Positions 25,879 through 34,019 of a stretch of 64,000 nt of DNA are shown here, in pieces. Made by a program: the position numbers and the translations under genes. Below the pieces are notes generated by a model, which saw only the letters and a list, made by a program, of their open reading frames with translations, did no database searches and was not told the DNA's origin. The number at the start of each line of letters is the position of its first letter. The first letter of the stretch is position 1. This DNA is from Rossellomorea sp. SC111 (lineage in GTDB: Bacteria; Bacillota; Bacilli; Bacillales; Bacillaceae_B), in NCBI RefSeq assembly GCF_024733565.1, contig NZ_JANIOC010000013.1, positions 62,001 to 126,000 on the forward strand, read 5' to 3'.

Positions 25879-27540
25879 CTACTCTGATATCGCTACTCGT
25901 AATACTTCTTCGGTCGTGGTCAATCCCTGTTTTACTTTCAGCAAACCGTCATCCACGAGGAAGATGGTTTTATTTCGGACTGCATGCTCCCTCAGCTTCG
26001 AAAAAGGTTCATTGTTCAGGATGACCTTCTTCATTTCATCATTCATGACGAGGACTTCATGAATGGCAATCCGCCCTTTGTATCCAGTCATATTGCAGGA
26101 AGAGCAGCCTCTCCCCCTCGTGATCGTTTCGATCTTCATCCCTCTTTTGGCGAATATCTCCACTTCCCGCTTTGTAGCGGGCATTTCCTGCTTACAGTCA
26201 CGGCACACCTTCCTGATCAAGCGTTGAGCCACGACTCCACTCAGTGAAGACGCCACTAAAAACGGCTCGACTCCCATATCCAGGAGTCTCGTCACTGTAC
26301 TGATGGAGTCATTTGTATGGATGGTGCTCAGGACGAGGTGTCCGGTCAAGGAAGCCCGGATGGACACTTCGACCGTTTCCCTATCCCGGATTTCCCCGAC
26401 CATGATGATGTTTGGATCTTGACGTAAAATCGCCCGGAGCCCCTTCGCAAAGGTCAATCCTACATTTTGATTCACACCGATCTGGTTGATCCCTTCCAGC
26501 TGATACTCAACGGGATCTTCGATCGTGATGATGTTCACTTCTTCACTATTGAGGTGATTCAAAGCTGCATACAAAGTGGAAGACTTCCCTGAACCGGTTG
26601 GTCCTGTTATGAGGACAATCCCTGTCGGCTGCTGGATCATTTTCATGAACCTCTGCTGATTCACCTTGTTGAACCCCATTATTGCGAGGTCATTCAGGCT
26701 GGAACCTAAATCAAGGATCCTCAGGACAATTTTTTCTCCGTACACTGTCGGTAAAGTCGACACACGCAGATCGATCGGATGAAAATCGATATTCACCTTG
26801 ATCCGTCCATCCTGAGGCACCCTGAATTCGGTGATGTCGAGGTTTGCCATGATTTTAAGGCGTGCAATCAACATGCTTTGCATATGCTTCGGAAGATTTC
26901 TTTCGGTTCTTAAGATACCATCCACCCTGTAACGGATGGCCACTTTCGTTTCCTGGGGGTCGATATGTATGTCACTTGCTTTTTGTGTAACAGCATTCGA
27001 TAGAATCCCGTTCACTAAGCGAACGATGGGTGAATCGGAATCCACCACCGTTTCTTCATCCACATTATTTTGATTCCGATTCTCTTGAAAGAGATCTTCA
27101 AATCCATCTTCCAGGTCATAGAATTTATTAATGACCTTCAGGATATCATCCTTCGTCGCAATCGCTGTTTCGATTTGGAAGCCAGTCGCTAAACGGAGAT
27201 CTTCGATGGCATAAAAATCCAAAGGATCACTCATTGCGACAAATAGCCTATCCCCTTCTTTTTTAAGGGGGATCATCAAGTTCCTTTTTGCGGACTCTTT
27301 AGGGATGAGATGGAATAAATTCGTTTCAAAGGGATACCGATATAAGCTGACATGAGGGATCCCCAATTGAAATTCCAACACTTCTATCAATTGCTGTTCC
27401 GTGATATATCCTCTTTGAAGCAGTGCATCCCCTAACTTCTGTCCCTTGGTCTTATCTTTCAGGGTATCCTGCAACTGGGATTCGGATATGATCCCTGCAT
27501 CTACCAGCAGGTCTCCGAGCCTTTTTCTAATGGTGGTCAC
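25879..27540 (-). CDS. pilB: Pilus extension ATPase PilB with MshEN domain
   Basis: 553 residues. The N-terminus has two 24-residue repeats, RLGDLLVDAGIIS... (7-30) and KLGDALLQRGYIT... (35-58). They match the MshEN c-di-GMP-binding pattern (R/K-LG, two hydrophobics, G, L, L, Q/K). A T2SSE_N extension and the core motor follow: Walker A GPTGSGKSSTLY, RQDPNIIMVGEIRDRETVE and HTND. A zinc-binding tetracysteine (CRDC at ~440, CSSC at ~478) is PilB-typical. Start GTG. PilT and PilC follow in order. Confidence 0.95.
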   Translation of the reverse strand: MTTIRKRLGDLLVDAGIISESQLQDTLKDKTKGQKLGDALLQRGYITEQQLIEVLEFQLGIPHVSLYRYPFETNLFHLIPKESAKRNLMIPLKKEGDRLFVAMSDPLDFYAIEDLRLATGFQIETAIATKDDILKVINKFYDLEDGFEDLFQENRNQNNVDEETVVDSDSPIVRLVNGILSNAVTQKASDIHIDPQETKVAIRYRVDGILRTERNLPKHMQSMLIARLKIMANLDITEFRVPQDGRIKVNIDFHPIDLRVSTLPTVYGEKIVLRILDLGSSLNDLAIMGFNKVNQQRFMKMIQQPTGIVLITGPTGSGKSSTLYAALNHLNSEEVNIITIEDPVEYQLEGINQIGVNQNVGLTFAKGLRAILRQDPNIIMVGEIRDRETVEVSIRASLTGHLVLSTIHTNDSISTVTRLLDMGVEPFLVASSLSGVVAQRLIRKVCRDCKQEMPATKREVEIFAKRGMKIETITRGRGCSSCNMTGYKGRIAIHEVLVMNDEMKKVILNNEPFSKLREHAVRNKTIFLVDDGLLKVKQGLTTTEEVLRVAISE

Positions 27541-27561
27541 CTTATCACCCGCTTTTAAGCC

Positions 27562-28938
27562 TTATTTAAAATCCTTTTTCCTTTGTTTTGCTTTTTCGTC
27601 AGACGATGGGTTTGAAGAATCTTGTTTGGAAGGGTCCCCACTTTCCTGCTCAGTAGAAGTGTTCGACTCATCTTCTTCACTCTGGGAGGACGGGTCCTCC
27701 ACTTCAACATCATTCGAATCATCCTGTGTAGTTACTTCCTCGTCCGCCCCATTGGTTACATTGTCAAATGTTTCACCCGGTGCTTCCTGTACTTCCTGCA
27801 GCGGATATACAGCAATTTTATTCTGAGGGGCATAAAAGTCTTCATTGATCAGTTCTTCTGAAAGGATTTCTCCTGAAGTGCTCAGTTTTTGTTTGTAGAC
27901 CCGGATCAAGATCCCGTCTTTCCCTGCTTGCTTAACATCGACGCTTCCTTTTTCAACAAAAGGGCTAAATTGCTTTATCACCCGGGGAGGGAATGTTTCC
28001 TTTTCAGACAATCTGACATTATAAGAGTTTGGAAAGGGAATTCCCTGGAGTTGAGCTTTGATTCTATTGTCATGAATGGCAAGCTTCAGCTCATAACCCG
28101 TTGAATTCGGATTCGTGATGACAAAGTCCTGATTATTCATCGGATTGAAATTCGCTTCAAAGCCCAGGGTCACATAATCCGGAAGCTCTTTACTTATATT
28201 TCGTTCAATGATGGAAAAGTTGGAATGCAAAGTGATCTGGTAGAGTAATGATGCAACCGGACTTAAGTCAGCCTGTGATTCAACTACAAATCCTTCCGTT
28301 TCCAGGAAGTCCGAAAAAGAAAACTGAGAATTGGGTGCAATGAGAATGGAGGGAAAGTTTTCTATGAAACTCTTGATCGTCGGTGTAACTTTTAATTCAT
28401 TGGATACAGCTTCGAATAGTATCTGTGTCGATGCATTTTTATCGATATAATCGTATACGTCAATGGTCTCACCTTCGTTGAGATTTCCTGCTAAAGAAAG
28501 GACATACTCCTTTAAAGAAGCCAGGTTTATGTCACCAGAGCTGTAGTCAGGGAAATGATCCGATAGGAATGAAGCCAACGCTTGATCATCCAAGGAAACC
28601 ACTAGACTCGTATTTTCATTTTCATCGAGTTGTTCTATACTTTCTTCCAAGTGGAATTGAAAGAGTGCTGAATCGACCCTTGCACTCTCCCCATTGAATT
28701 CAAGCATGATGTTTTGATTACCTTTCCACTCTACTATTTTCCCATCCAGTATCTTCACGGCTTCTTCTTTGTTTGCTCCACCCAGATTAACAGATGCAAC
28801 AGCTGCATGTTTCGATAGACTGAGTGACTGAACAAAGAACGATTCATAAGCATAAACGCCTAAATGAGAAAACCCATACAGAAAAAACGTAGAAAAGAAT
28901 AAAACTGCCATTAACTTTACAAGCAGACCTTTTTTCAC
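27562..28938 (-). CDS. VanW-like exported protein of unknown function
   Basis: 458 residues. An N-terminal signal anchor (LMAVLFFSTFFLYGFSHLG) is followed by a peptidoglycan-binding-4-like region (residues ~40-180) and a VanW-like domain (~185-330). The VanW match covers APNSQFSFSDFL, a degenerate LSPVASLLYQITLHSNFSIIERN and YVTLGFEANFNP, but the usual GGGICQ cysteine motif is replaced. The C-terminal ~75 residues are Ser/Glu/Asp-rich and disordered, ending in basic KQRKKDFK. Start GTG with AAGGAG eight bases upstream. It lies 21 bases upstream of pilB, so a role in moving the pilus through or docking it to the wall is plausible but unproven. Confidence 0.7.
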   Translation of the reverse strand: MKKGLLVKLMAVLFFSTFFLYGFSHLGVYAYESFFVQSLSLSKHAAVASVNLGGANKEEAVKILDGKIVEWKGNQNIMLEFNGESARVDSALFQFHLEESIEQLDENENTSLVVSLDDQALASFLSDHFPDYSSGDINLASLKEYVLSLAGNLNEGETIDVYDYIDKNASTQILFEAVSNELKVTPTIKSFIENFPSILIAPNSQFSFSDFLETEGFVVESQADLSPVASLLYQITLHSNFSIIERNISKELPDYVTLGFEANFNPMNNQDFVITNPNSTGYELKLAIHDNRIKAQLQGIPFPNSYNVRLSEKETFPPRVIKQFSPFVEKGSVDVKQAGKDGILIRVYKQKLSTSGEILSEELINEDFYAPQNKIAVYPLQEVQEAPGETFDNVTNGADEEVTTQDDSNDVEVEDPSSQSEEDESNTSTEQESGDPSKQDSSNPSSDEKAKQRKKDFK

Positions 28939-28963
28939 ATCAGGCGCTCCTTCCTGCTAATTC

Positions 28964-29698
28964 CTACTTAATATTCATCGTTAAATCAACAAATACAGAA
29001 GGACCCGCTTCTTGAGCGGCTTTAATGTCAGATTCCGATAGAGAAGAACCTTTGGCAATCAACAACTCGCCTTCTAAATTATAAATATCTTCCATCACAC
29101 TCTTACCAGCCAATAATTCTGTCTGTTTCGATTTGATTGTTTCCAGACCAAGCTGCTCCGGTAAGGCTTCGACCTCTTCTTCAAACACAGGTTCAGGATC
29201 GCTGAGTTGATCGAATGAATCTTTAAAATATTCCACAGCATCTTCATTCACGATGAGGATATCTTTCCCGAAAGTGAGTACATGTTCTGTTGCAAGGAAA
29301 TAAGTATTGTCCTTCGACTGTAACTCCAATGAAACGATTGCCCCTGTTTCATCATCCACATAGAATTCCTGGATATTACCGATCATCTGTCCTTTACGGG
29401 TCATGACACGGGTATCATTGATCTTAATCTTCTTGTTCACCAGCTGATTTGCGATAGGAATTTCATTCAAGTCAATGACTGCATTCTCGTTTTCCACGGT
29501 CACAGCATATTCCCCGATCCCGACTACCTTTTTAAAAGGGATCGCTTTCACACTCACCTGCCAATCTTCATGCTCAATGGTCAAAAAGTCGACTGAGCCT
29601 TTCTCCGGATTTATAACAAGGGATTTCACTCTCCCTATTTCACTTCCATCGTAAATACTGATAATCGGTAAAGCTTTCATTTCTGAACTTTTCTTCAT
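28964..29698 (-). CDS. PRC-barrel domain protein of pilus operon
   Basis: 244 residues, no signal peptide or membrane helix, so cytoplasmic. Two PRC-barrel-like modules are visible: residues ~8-75 (LPIISIYDGSEIGRVKSLVI) and ~85-155 (RVMTRKGQMIGNIQEFYVD). A C-terminal segment follows (AGKSVMEDIYNLEGELLIAKG). PRC-barrels bind RNA or proteins in other systems. I do not recognise a named orthologue. AGGTGAG ribosome site. It is second in the operon, suggesting a cytoplasmic regulator or scaffold for the motor. Confidence 0.75.
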   Translation of the reverse strand: MKKSSEMKALPIISIYDGSEIGRVKSLVINPEKGSVDFLTIEHEDWQVSVKAIPFKKVVGIGEYAVTVENENAVIDLNEIPIANQLVNKKIKINDTRVMTRKGQMIGNIQEFYVDDETGAIVSLELQSKDNTYFLATEHVLTFGKDILIVNEDAVEYFKDSFDQLSDPEPVFEEEVEALPEQLGLETIKSKQTELLAGKSVMEDIYNLEGELLIAKGSSLSESDIKAAQEAGPSVFVDLTMNIK

Positions 29699-29721
29699 GT
29701 CATCTCACCTATTCCATCAAT

Positions 29722-30909
29722 TTAGTTTCGTGTCATTTCCCACGCATATTTCTTTGTTTGATCCAAGTCCATTGTGATATAAGGGTACTCCCTGAATCTC
29801 TCTTCGATCCCTTTAATGAAAATATCCAAATCTTCATATTGTTCTGTTGAAATGTAATGATCCATTAATATTCTTGCAAATGTATAGTAATCTTGATCGT
29901 GTAGACTTGGATGTAAATAATGCTTGATCATATTTTCCATCTGGTCAGTAGTTAACAGGCTCCGGGAAAGTGTAATCTGTTCAATCATGGTCTTCATTAC
30001 TTCCCTCATGATTCTGGTGCTCTTTGGAAGTTCGTCTATAATGGCGTCATCTACTGCCGGCTGACTCTCCATTGACTCTTCTTCCTCATCTATTGAACCC
30101 ACAAGATCAGCCTCTTCCCCTGCAATTACAGGTTCCTCTAGTTCTTCAGCAACTGTTCCATTACTTTCATCAATTATTTCAGCTAGATCTTCCATGTACA
30201 TCCCTGTCTCTTCCGTTTCCTCTAATACTGTTTCATCCGGTTCATTGATCAAACTTTCGATTTCACTCAAATCACCCTCAAACAACTCTATGTCTTCTTC
30301 AGTTGCACCCGGTACTTCATTAAATTCGTTTGCATTTTCGATAAACCATTCACTCTCGTCTTCATGAACCTGTGTTGATGCTATTTCTGTATCAACATGT
30401 CCGAGCGATATCTCATCTTGTTCCTGTAAAGGCTCAATGTCTTCCACGATTGCCGTTGCTTCACCGCCGTGCGCCGTATCCTCTTCTTTAGGATCCTTTG
30501 ATTCGATTTCTTCCACAAGTTCTTCAACCGAAACAATTTCTTCAACATCTTTCACTTTAGAAACTTCATTCGAGACATCTTCGTCATTATGTAAGTCAGA
30601 CTTAAATTCCTCTTGTTCATGAATCTCATGCCATTGTGCCTCATTCACATCCGGATCAGGTCCTGCAGACACTGCCAACAGACCGCTGTAACGCTGTTCC
30701 ATCATAAAGGAAAGGATAGTCAGCAAAGCCAGTAACATCAGACCAATTGCCCACATCGGGTATAGGGTTGATGCGGCTAATCCCAAAAGCGTCAGACCAA
30801 ACGATACACCAGCAATCAATAGTTTCCCCTTGTTGGAGATCCCGATGGGAATGAAATATAAAATAGGTAATAGCAGAATAAGTGCCAGTAATGAAAATAG
30901 GTAAATCAT
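29722..30909 (-). CDS. Acidic membrane protein, first gene of pilus operon
   Basis: 395 residues, not recognised. Three N-terminal hydrophobic segments (residues ~1-22, 30-50, 52-70) are followed by a very acidic low-complexity region (~80-290, dominated by Glu/Asp) and a folded-looking C-terminal helical module (~295-395, with IMREVMKTMIEQITLSRSLL and DLDIFIKGIEERFREYP). The topology suggests a long acidic spacer on the cytoplasmic or cell-wall side. It leads the operon, 24 bases before the PRC-barrel gene. ATG with GGAAGGAG about 11 bases upstream. Confidence 0.75.
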   Translation of the reverse strand: MIYLFSLLALILLLPILYFIPIGISNKGKLLIAGVSFGLTLLGLAASTLYPMWAIGLMLLALLTILSFMMEQRYSGLLAVSAGPDPDVNEAQWHEIHEQEEFKSDLHNDEDVSNEVSKVKDVEEIVSVEELVEEIESKDPKEEDTAHGGEATAIVEDIEPLQEQDEISLGHVDTEIASTQVHEDESEWFIENANEFNEVPGATEEDIELFEGDLSEIESLINEPDETVLEETEETGMYMEDLAEIIDESNGTVAEELEEPVIAGEEADLVGSIDEEEESMESQPAVDDAIIDELPKSTRIMREVMKTMIEQITLSRSLLTTDQMENMIKHYLHPSLHDQDYYTFARILMDHYISTEQYEDLDIFIKGIEERFREYPYITMDLDQTKKYAWEMTRN

Positions 30910-31023
30910 CTTACATTCAGCTCCTTCCTATGATATATTTCTTATAAATTAGACTTTTTTTAACAAGTTTCGACTACTAGATATTGTATAATAAAGTTAG
31001 GTAGATTGAAAGCAGGTGTTGGG
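30910..31023. promoter_or_regulatory. Divergent promoter region of the two pilus operons
   Basis: AT-rich 114 bases between the main pilus operon (minus) and the minor-pilin operon (plus). On the plus strand TATAAT is present at about 30984-30989, with no good -35. On the minus strand TTGTTA occurs, with no matching -10 at standard spacing. No c-di-GMP riboswitch signature was seen. Confidence 0.4.
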
Positions 31024-31554
31024 TTGAAATACATAAAAATAGTAAAAAATGATAGAGGCTTCACGTTAATAGAATTATTGGTTTCCATCACCATACTCGG
31101 AATCGTCTTACTAAGCTTCATGAACTTTTTTCTCCAATCCAGTACATATACGAATGCTAATCAAAAAAAGACGGTAGGAGTCAATGTAGCGAGGAATGTT
31201 CTCATGTTCATGGAGAAACAGAACTTCCTCGAGATCAGAAACTATTTTCATGATGTAAACACCGGAGACAAGTCTTCAGAAGCTGATTTCCTCACATTAC
31301 TCATCTGTGATGAGAAATATAAATTATTCTCTGATTCCTCTACTGAATCTGAAATAAATAATACCTGCCCCAAAAAGAAAAATATTACGATTAATGGATT
31401 AGAATATGAAGCTGCCATCTTTTCCGAGGAAGTATCGACCCCTGGAGAAATGGATTACTATATTCCCATTACGGTCAAAGTGAGGTGGAATATAAATGAT
31501 AGAGAATATAGCACGACGGTCGATGGAAAAATTAAAAGTGAAGATATTCGATAA
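31024..31554 (+). CDS. Minor pilin, PilV-like
   Basis: About 176 residues from the TTG at 31024 (AGGTG five bases upstream); an upstream TTG at 31006 is also open. Leader MKYIKIVKNDRG, then G|FTLIE and a hydrophobic helix (LLVSITILGIVLLSFMNFFL). The body has two cysteines (LLICDEKY, NNTCPKKK) and beta-strand-rich sequence. First gene of the divergent minor-pilin operon; the next gene overlaps its end. The PilV-like name rests on order and size. Confidence 0.85.
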   Translation: MKYIKIVKNDRGFTLIELLVSITILGIVLLSFMNFFLQSSTYTNANQKKTVGVNVARNVLMFMEKQNFLEIRNYFHDVNTGDKSSEADFLTLLICDEKYKLFSDSSTESEINNTCPKKKNITINGLEYEAAIFSEEVSTPGEMDYYIPITVKVRWNINDREYSTTVDGKIKSEDIR

Positions 31555-32083
31555 TAAAGGAATCACCTTGATTGAATTATTGGTCACTCTTACTATATCG
31601 GCCATTCTTTTGCCAGTTACATACGGTGCCTTGATAACCGGATATAAAGTCTATGAAAAAGTATCGATTGATGCTCAACTTCGGGAAGATGCGGATTATG
31701 TATCATCGATGGTGATGAAACATTTATATTCCTACCCTTTTGACAGCATTGAAGAATGCACCCCTGATCACTCAGGCTGCATTAAATTCGTTAATGACAC
31801 TGAAAAAAATGTATCTTCCTACTCGGGAAAATCTTTTTATGAGGTGAAAAATGAAGACGTCTTACATGATGAACAGAAGTTGGAACTGGTAAACATTGAC
31901 GGAAAAGAGCAATGGAGCTTTAACGGTGAGATACTTGATACTTCATCCGACTTTTCAGGATCCACGATTTCGACAAGTTGTTCGACCAACCCGTGCAAGG
32001 ATGCGATGATTCAAATGACATATAAGGTGAGTCATCCAAAATTCAGTAAAACACTTCAATTAGAGAGCCGCTTCGGCTTCTAG
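31523..32083 (+). CDS. Minor pilin, PilW-like
   Basis: About 186 residues from the ATG at 31523, overlapping the preceding gene by 32 bases; a GTG at 31538 is an alternative. Leader ends NKG, then G|ITLIE with hydrophobic helix LLVTLTISAILLPVTYGALI. Four cysteines lie in the body: ECTPDHSGC and STSCSTNPC. The pattern, size and position between PilV-like and PilX-like proteins fit PilW/GspJ-type minor pilins. Confidence 0.85.
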   Translation: MEKLKVKIFDNKGITLIELLVTLTISAILLPVTYGALITGYKVYEKVSIDAQLREDADYVSSMVMKHLYSYPFDSIEECTPDHSGCIKFVNDTEKNVSSYSGKSFYEVKNEDVLHDEQKLELVNIDGKEQWSFNGEILDTSSDFSGSTISTSCSTNPCKDAMIQMTYKVSHPKFSKTLQLESRFGF

Positions 32084-32098
32084 AAGGGAGGGAATCAT

Positions 32099-33979
32099 TT
32101 GTTAACAAATCAACGAGGAAATGCGTTGCTGACTGTTTTAATTACCTCTCTTGTCATGGTGACGATCGGCATGGCCATCATGAGTTCAACGATAGGGGGA
32201 GCCAAACGGACAGAAGTCAGGGAAACAGATATCGATATTACTTATGAAGGCTTAAAAGCAGTTGAAGAAATCTCTGCTAAACTGGTATTCCAATTGCAAC
32301 CAACCAAGCAGTTGGAGATCAGTCAATTAACCCCTGTAAATATTAACTCAAAAGTGAGGGACTTCATCCAGACAGAGATCATCCCAGCCTACCAATCTTC
32401 TGATACGATCAAATGTATGACGATCGTCGATGTCAGCGGAAATCAAGCCTCCAACCTGTTGGGGGCTCATTGTGGGAAAGCCAATACCCTTCGATATCAC
32501 ACATTCGGCCTCGATTTTCTCGACACGAACCTTACAAGGGTATATGAGATTATCGTCCATACGAAAAATCCTGATTCCGAAGAAGGAAAAGTTGAGAAAA
32601 TCGTCCGGAAGAGAATCATTTTGTCACCAATCCCGAGCTTCCTGAAATATACATTAGGCTCTCGTGAACAGCTACAGTTGAACGGTTCACCCCATCTGGT
32701 CGGAAATGTATATGCTCATTCACTCGGCATCAGTGAAGATGCCAGATATCAGCTCTCCAGTCTCGAGGATAAGGAAGTAGGAGCGCCATTTCCCTCCATC
32801 ATCGGTGATTTGTATACCAGCTATGACAAAGTCAATTATGCCCATATGAAATCCCTGCTGGACACCAAGCAATTTTACCCGCATATCCCATTACCGGACA
32901 TAAAGCAGGACAGTCAATTTACCGATATCTCCTTTGAACAAACCTACGAGGAGGAAGTTGGAAAAGTATTAGACTCTCTAAATCTTTCACTTGACCAGGC
33001 TTTGACTAAAGCAAATATCAGAAATACGATTACTACCAACTATCTATCCAACGGTCCCCTTTTCTTCCCTCTGGTAAAGGGTATACTAAATGAAAATGTA
33101 CAGGGGACTGTAAAAGCAGATCAAAGTATTACCGTAAAAGGGCTGCGACATCCCGGCGTGGATCTGATTGTCCAAGGAGATGTGAATATCCTTGCAAATT
33201 CTACAATGGAGATAGGGAATATCATCTCGACCGGAAATGTAACCATTTCGAACGCAACAGGGGAGATGTCAATCGGAAATATTGTCGCGGCTGGAAAGGT
33301 ATCGATCGAGGCAAATGCACCAGTACTATTGAAAGAGAATATTGTCAGTTTTGACGATGTGTTGTTCCAGTCCCAAAACTCTACGTCCTCCATTGAAGGA
33401 AACATCTTTTCCGGCCGTAATCTAACGGTACAAGGGGATGCCAATGATCCGAATGGGGAGAATGATGAAATTGAATTTGACTCGGTCATTTATGCAAAAG
33501 GCAAGACAAGTGTCTCCAATCTGAATATCACCGGTAAAAATAGTCCTGGTGATTCCAATCAACAGGGTCAATTGATTTTACTTTCAAAAGGAGAACTGTT
33601 GGTCACAAGGATGAATGAATTTCAATATTACACGGATGAAAAAGAAAAGAGAGAGGCTGACCTTTTGCCTGATGCATCAGAAAACATTAAACCTCTTCAG
33701 GCTTTCTTATACACCGATAGCAACGCAACTTTATATGGCGTCGGCTCCCTCTTTTATGTGAATGGCGGCGTCTTTTCGAAAGGAAATCTGACTGTAAATG
33801 CCGTCCGTGGGAATGTCGACAGCATGGAACATATACAAACGGATTTATTTTCTAACCAGGAAAAGAAATTATCACGCTTCATCGTTCATTATAATAAAGA
33901 TGTACTCCTCTCCAAATTGGATGCTCTTCCCCGGGTGGACGCCCTTTCGCTCATTAGTGATGAAATAATAGTCGAGTAA
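32099..33979 (+). CDS. Large PilX/GspK-like minor pilin with repetitive passenger
   Basis: 626 residues from a TTG start (AAGGGAGGG six bases upstream). Short leader NQRG then G|NALLTVLITSLVMVTIGMAI: a pilin-type helix that lacks the +5 glutamate, as in PilX and GspK tip initiators. Residues ~185-600 are long and beta-rich with repeated hydrophobic-G/N turns (LIVQGDVNI, NIISTGNVTI, NIVAAGKVSI, GRNLTVQGD), reminiscent of a bactofilin or beta-solenoid fold. This is far longer than usual PilX. Last gene of the minor-pilin operon; a strong terminator follows. Confidence 0.82.
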   Translation: MLTNQRGNALLTVLITSLVMVTIGMAIMSSTIGGAKRTEVRETDIDITYEGLKAVEEISAKLVFQLQPTKQLEISQLTPVNINSKVRDFIQTEIIPAYQSSDTIKCMTIVDVSGNQASNLLGAHCGKANTLRYHTFGLDFLDTNLTRVYEIIVHTKNPDSEEGKVEKIVRKRIILSPIPSFLKYTLGSREQLQLNGSPHLVGNVYAHSLGISEDARYQLSSLEDKEVGAPFPSIIGDLYTSYDKVNYAHMKSLLDTKQFYPHIPLPDIKQDSQFTDISFEQTYEEEVGKVLDSLNLSLDQALTKANIRNTITTNYLSNGPLFFPLVKGILNENVQGTVKADQSITVKGLRHPGVDLIVQGDVNILANSTMEIGNIISTGNVTISNATGEMSIGNIVAAGKVSIEANAPVLLKENIVSFDDVLFQSQNSTSSIEGNIFSGRNLTVQGDANDPNGENDEIEFDSVIYAKGKTSVSNLNITGKNSPGDSNQQGQLILLSKGELLVTRMNEFQYYTDEKEKREADLLPDASENIKPLQAFLYTDSNATLYGVGSLFYVNGGVFSKGNLTVNAVRGNVDSMEHIQTDLFSNQEKKLSRFIVHYNKDVLLSKLDALPRVDALSLISDEIIVE

Positions 33980-34015
33980 AAAAGCGATGCTATGATTCCT
34001 CATAGCATCGCTTTT
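33978..34015. terminator. Bidirectional terminator, minor-pilin operon / VWA gene
   Basis: Perfect stem AAAGCGATGCTATG / CATAGCATCGCTTT with a six-base loop, A-rich on one side and T-rich on the other, between two convergent stops. Confidence 0.92.
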
Positions 34016-34019
34016 CACT

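Noticed and set aside
30910-31023. c-di-GMP riboswitch ahead of the pilus operons
   Set aside because: The gap is short, AT-rich and lacks GEMM-type conserved elements.
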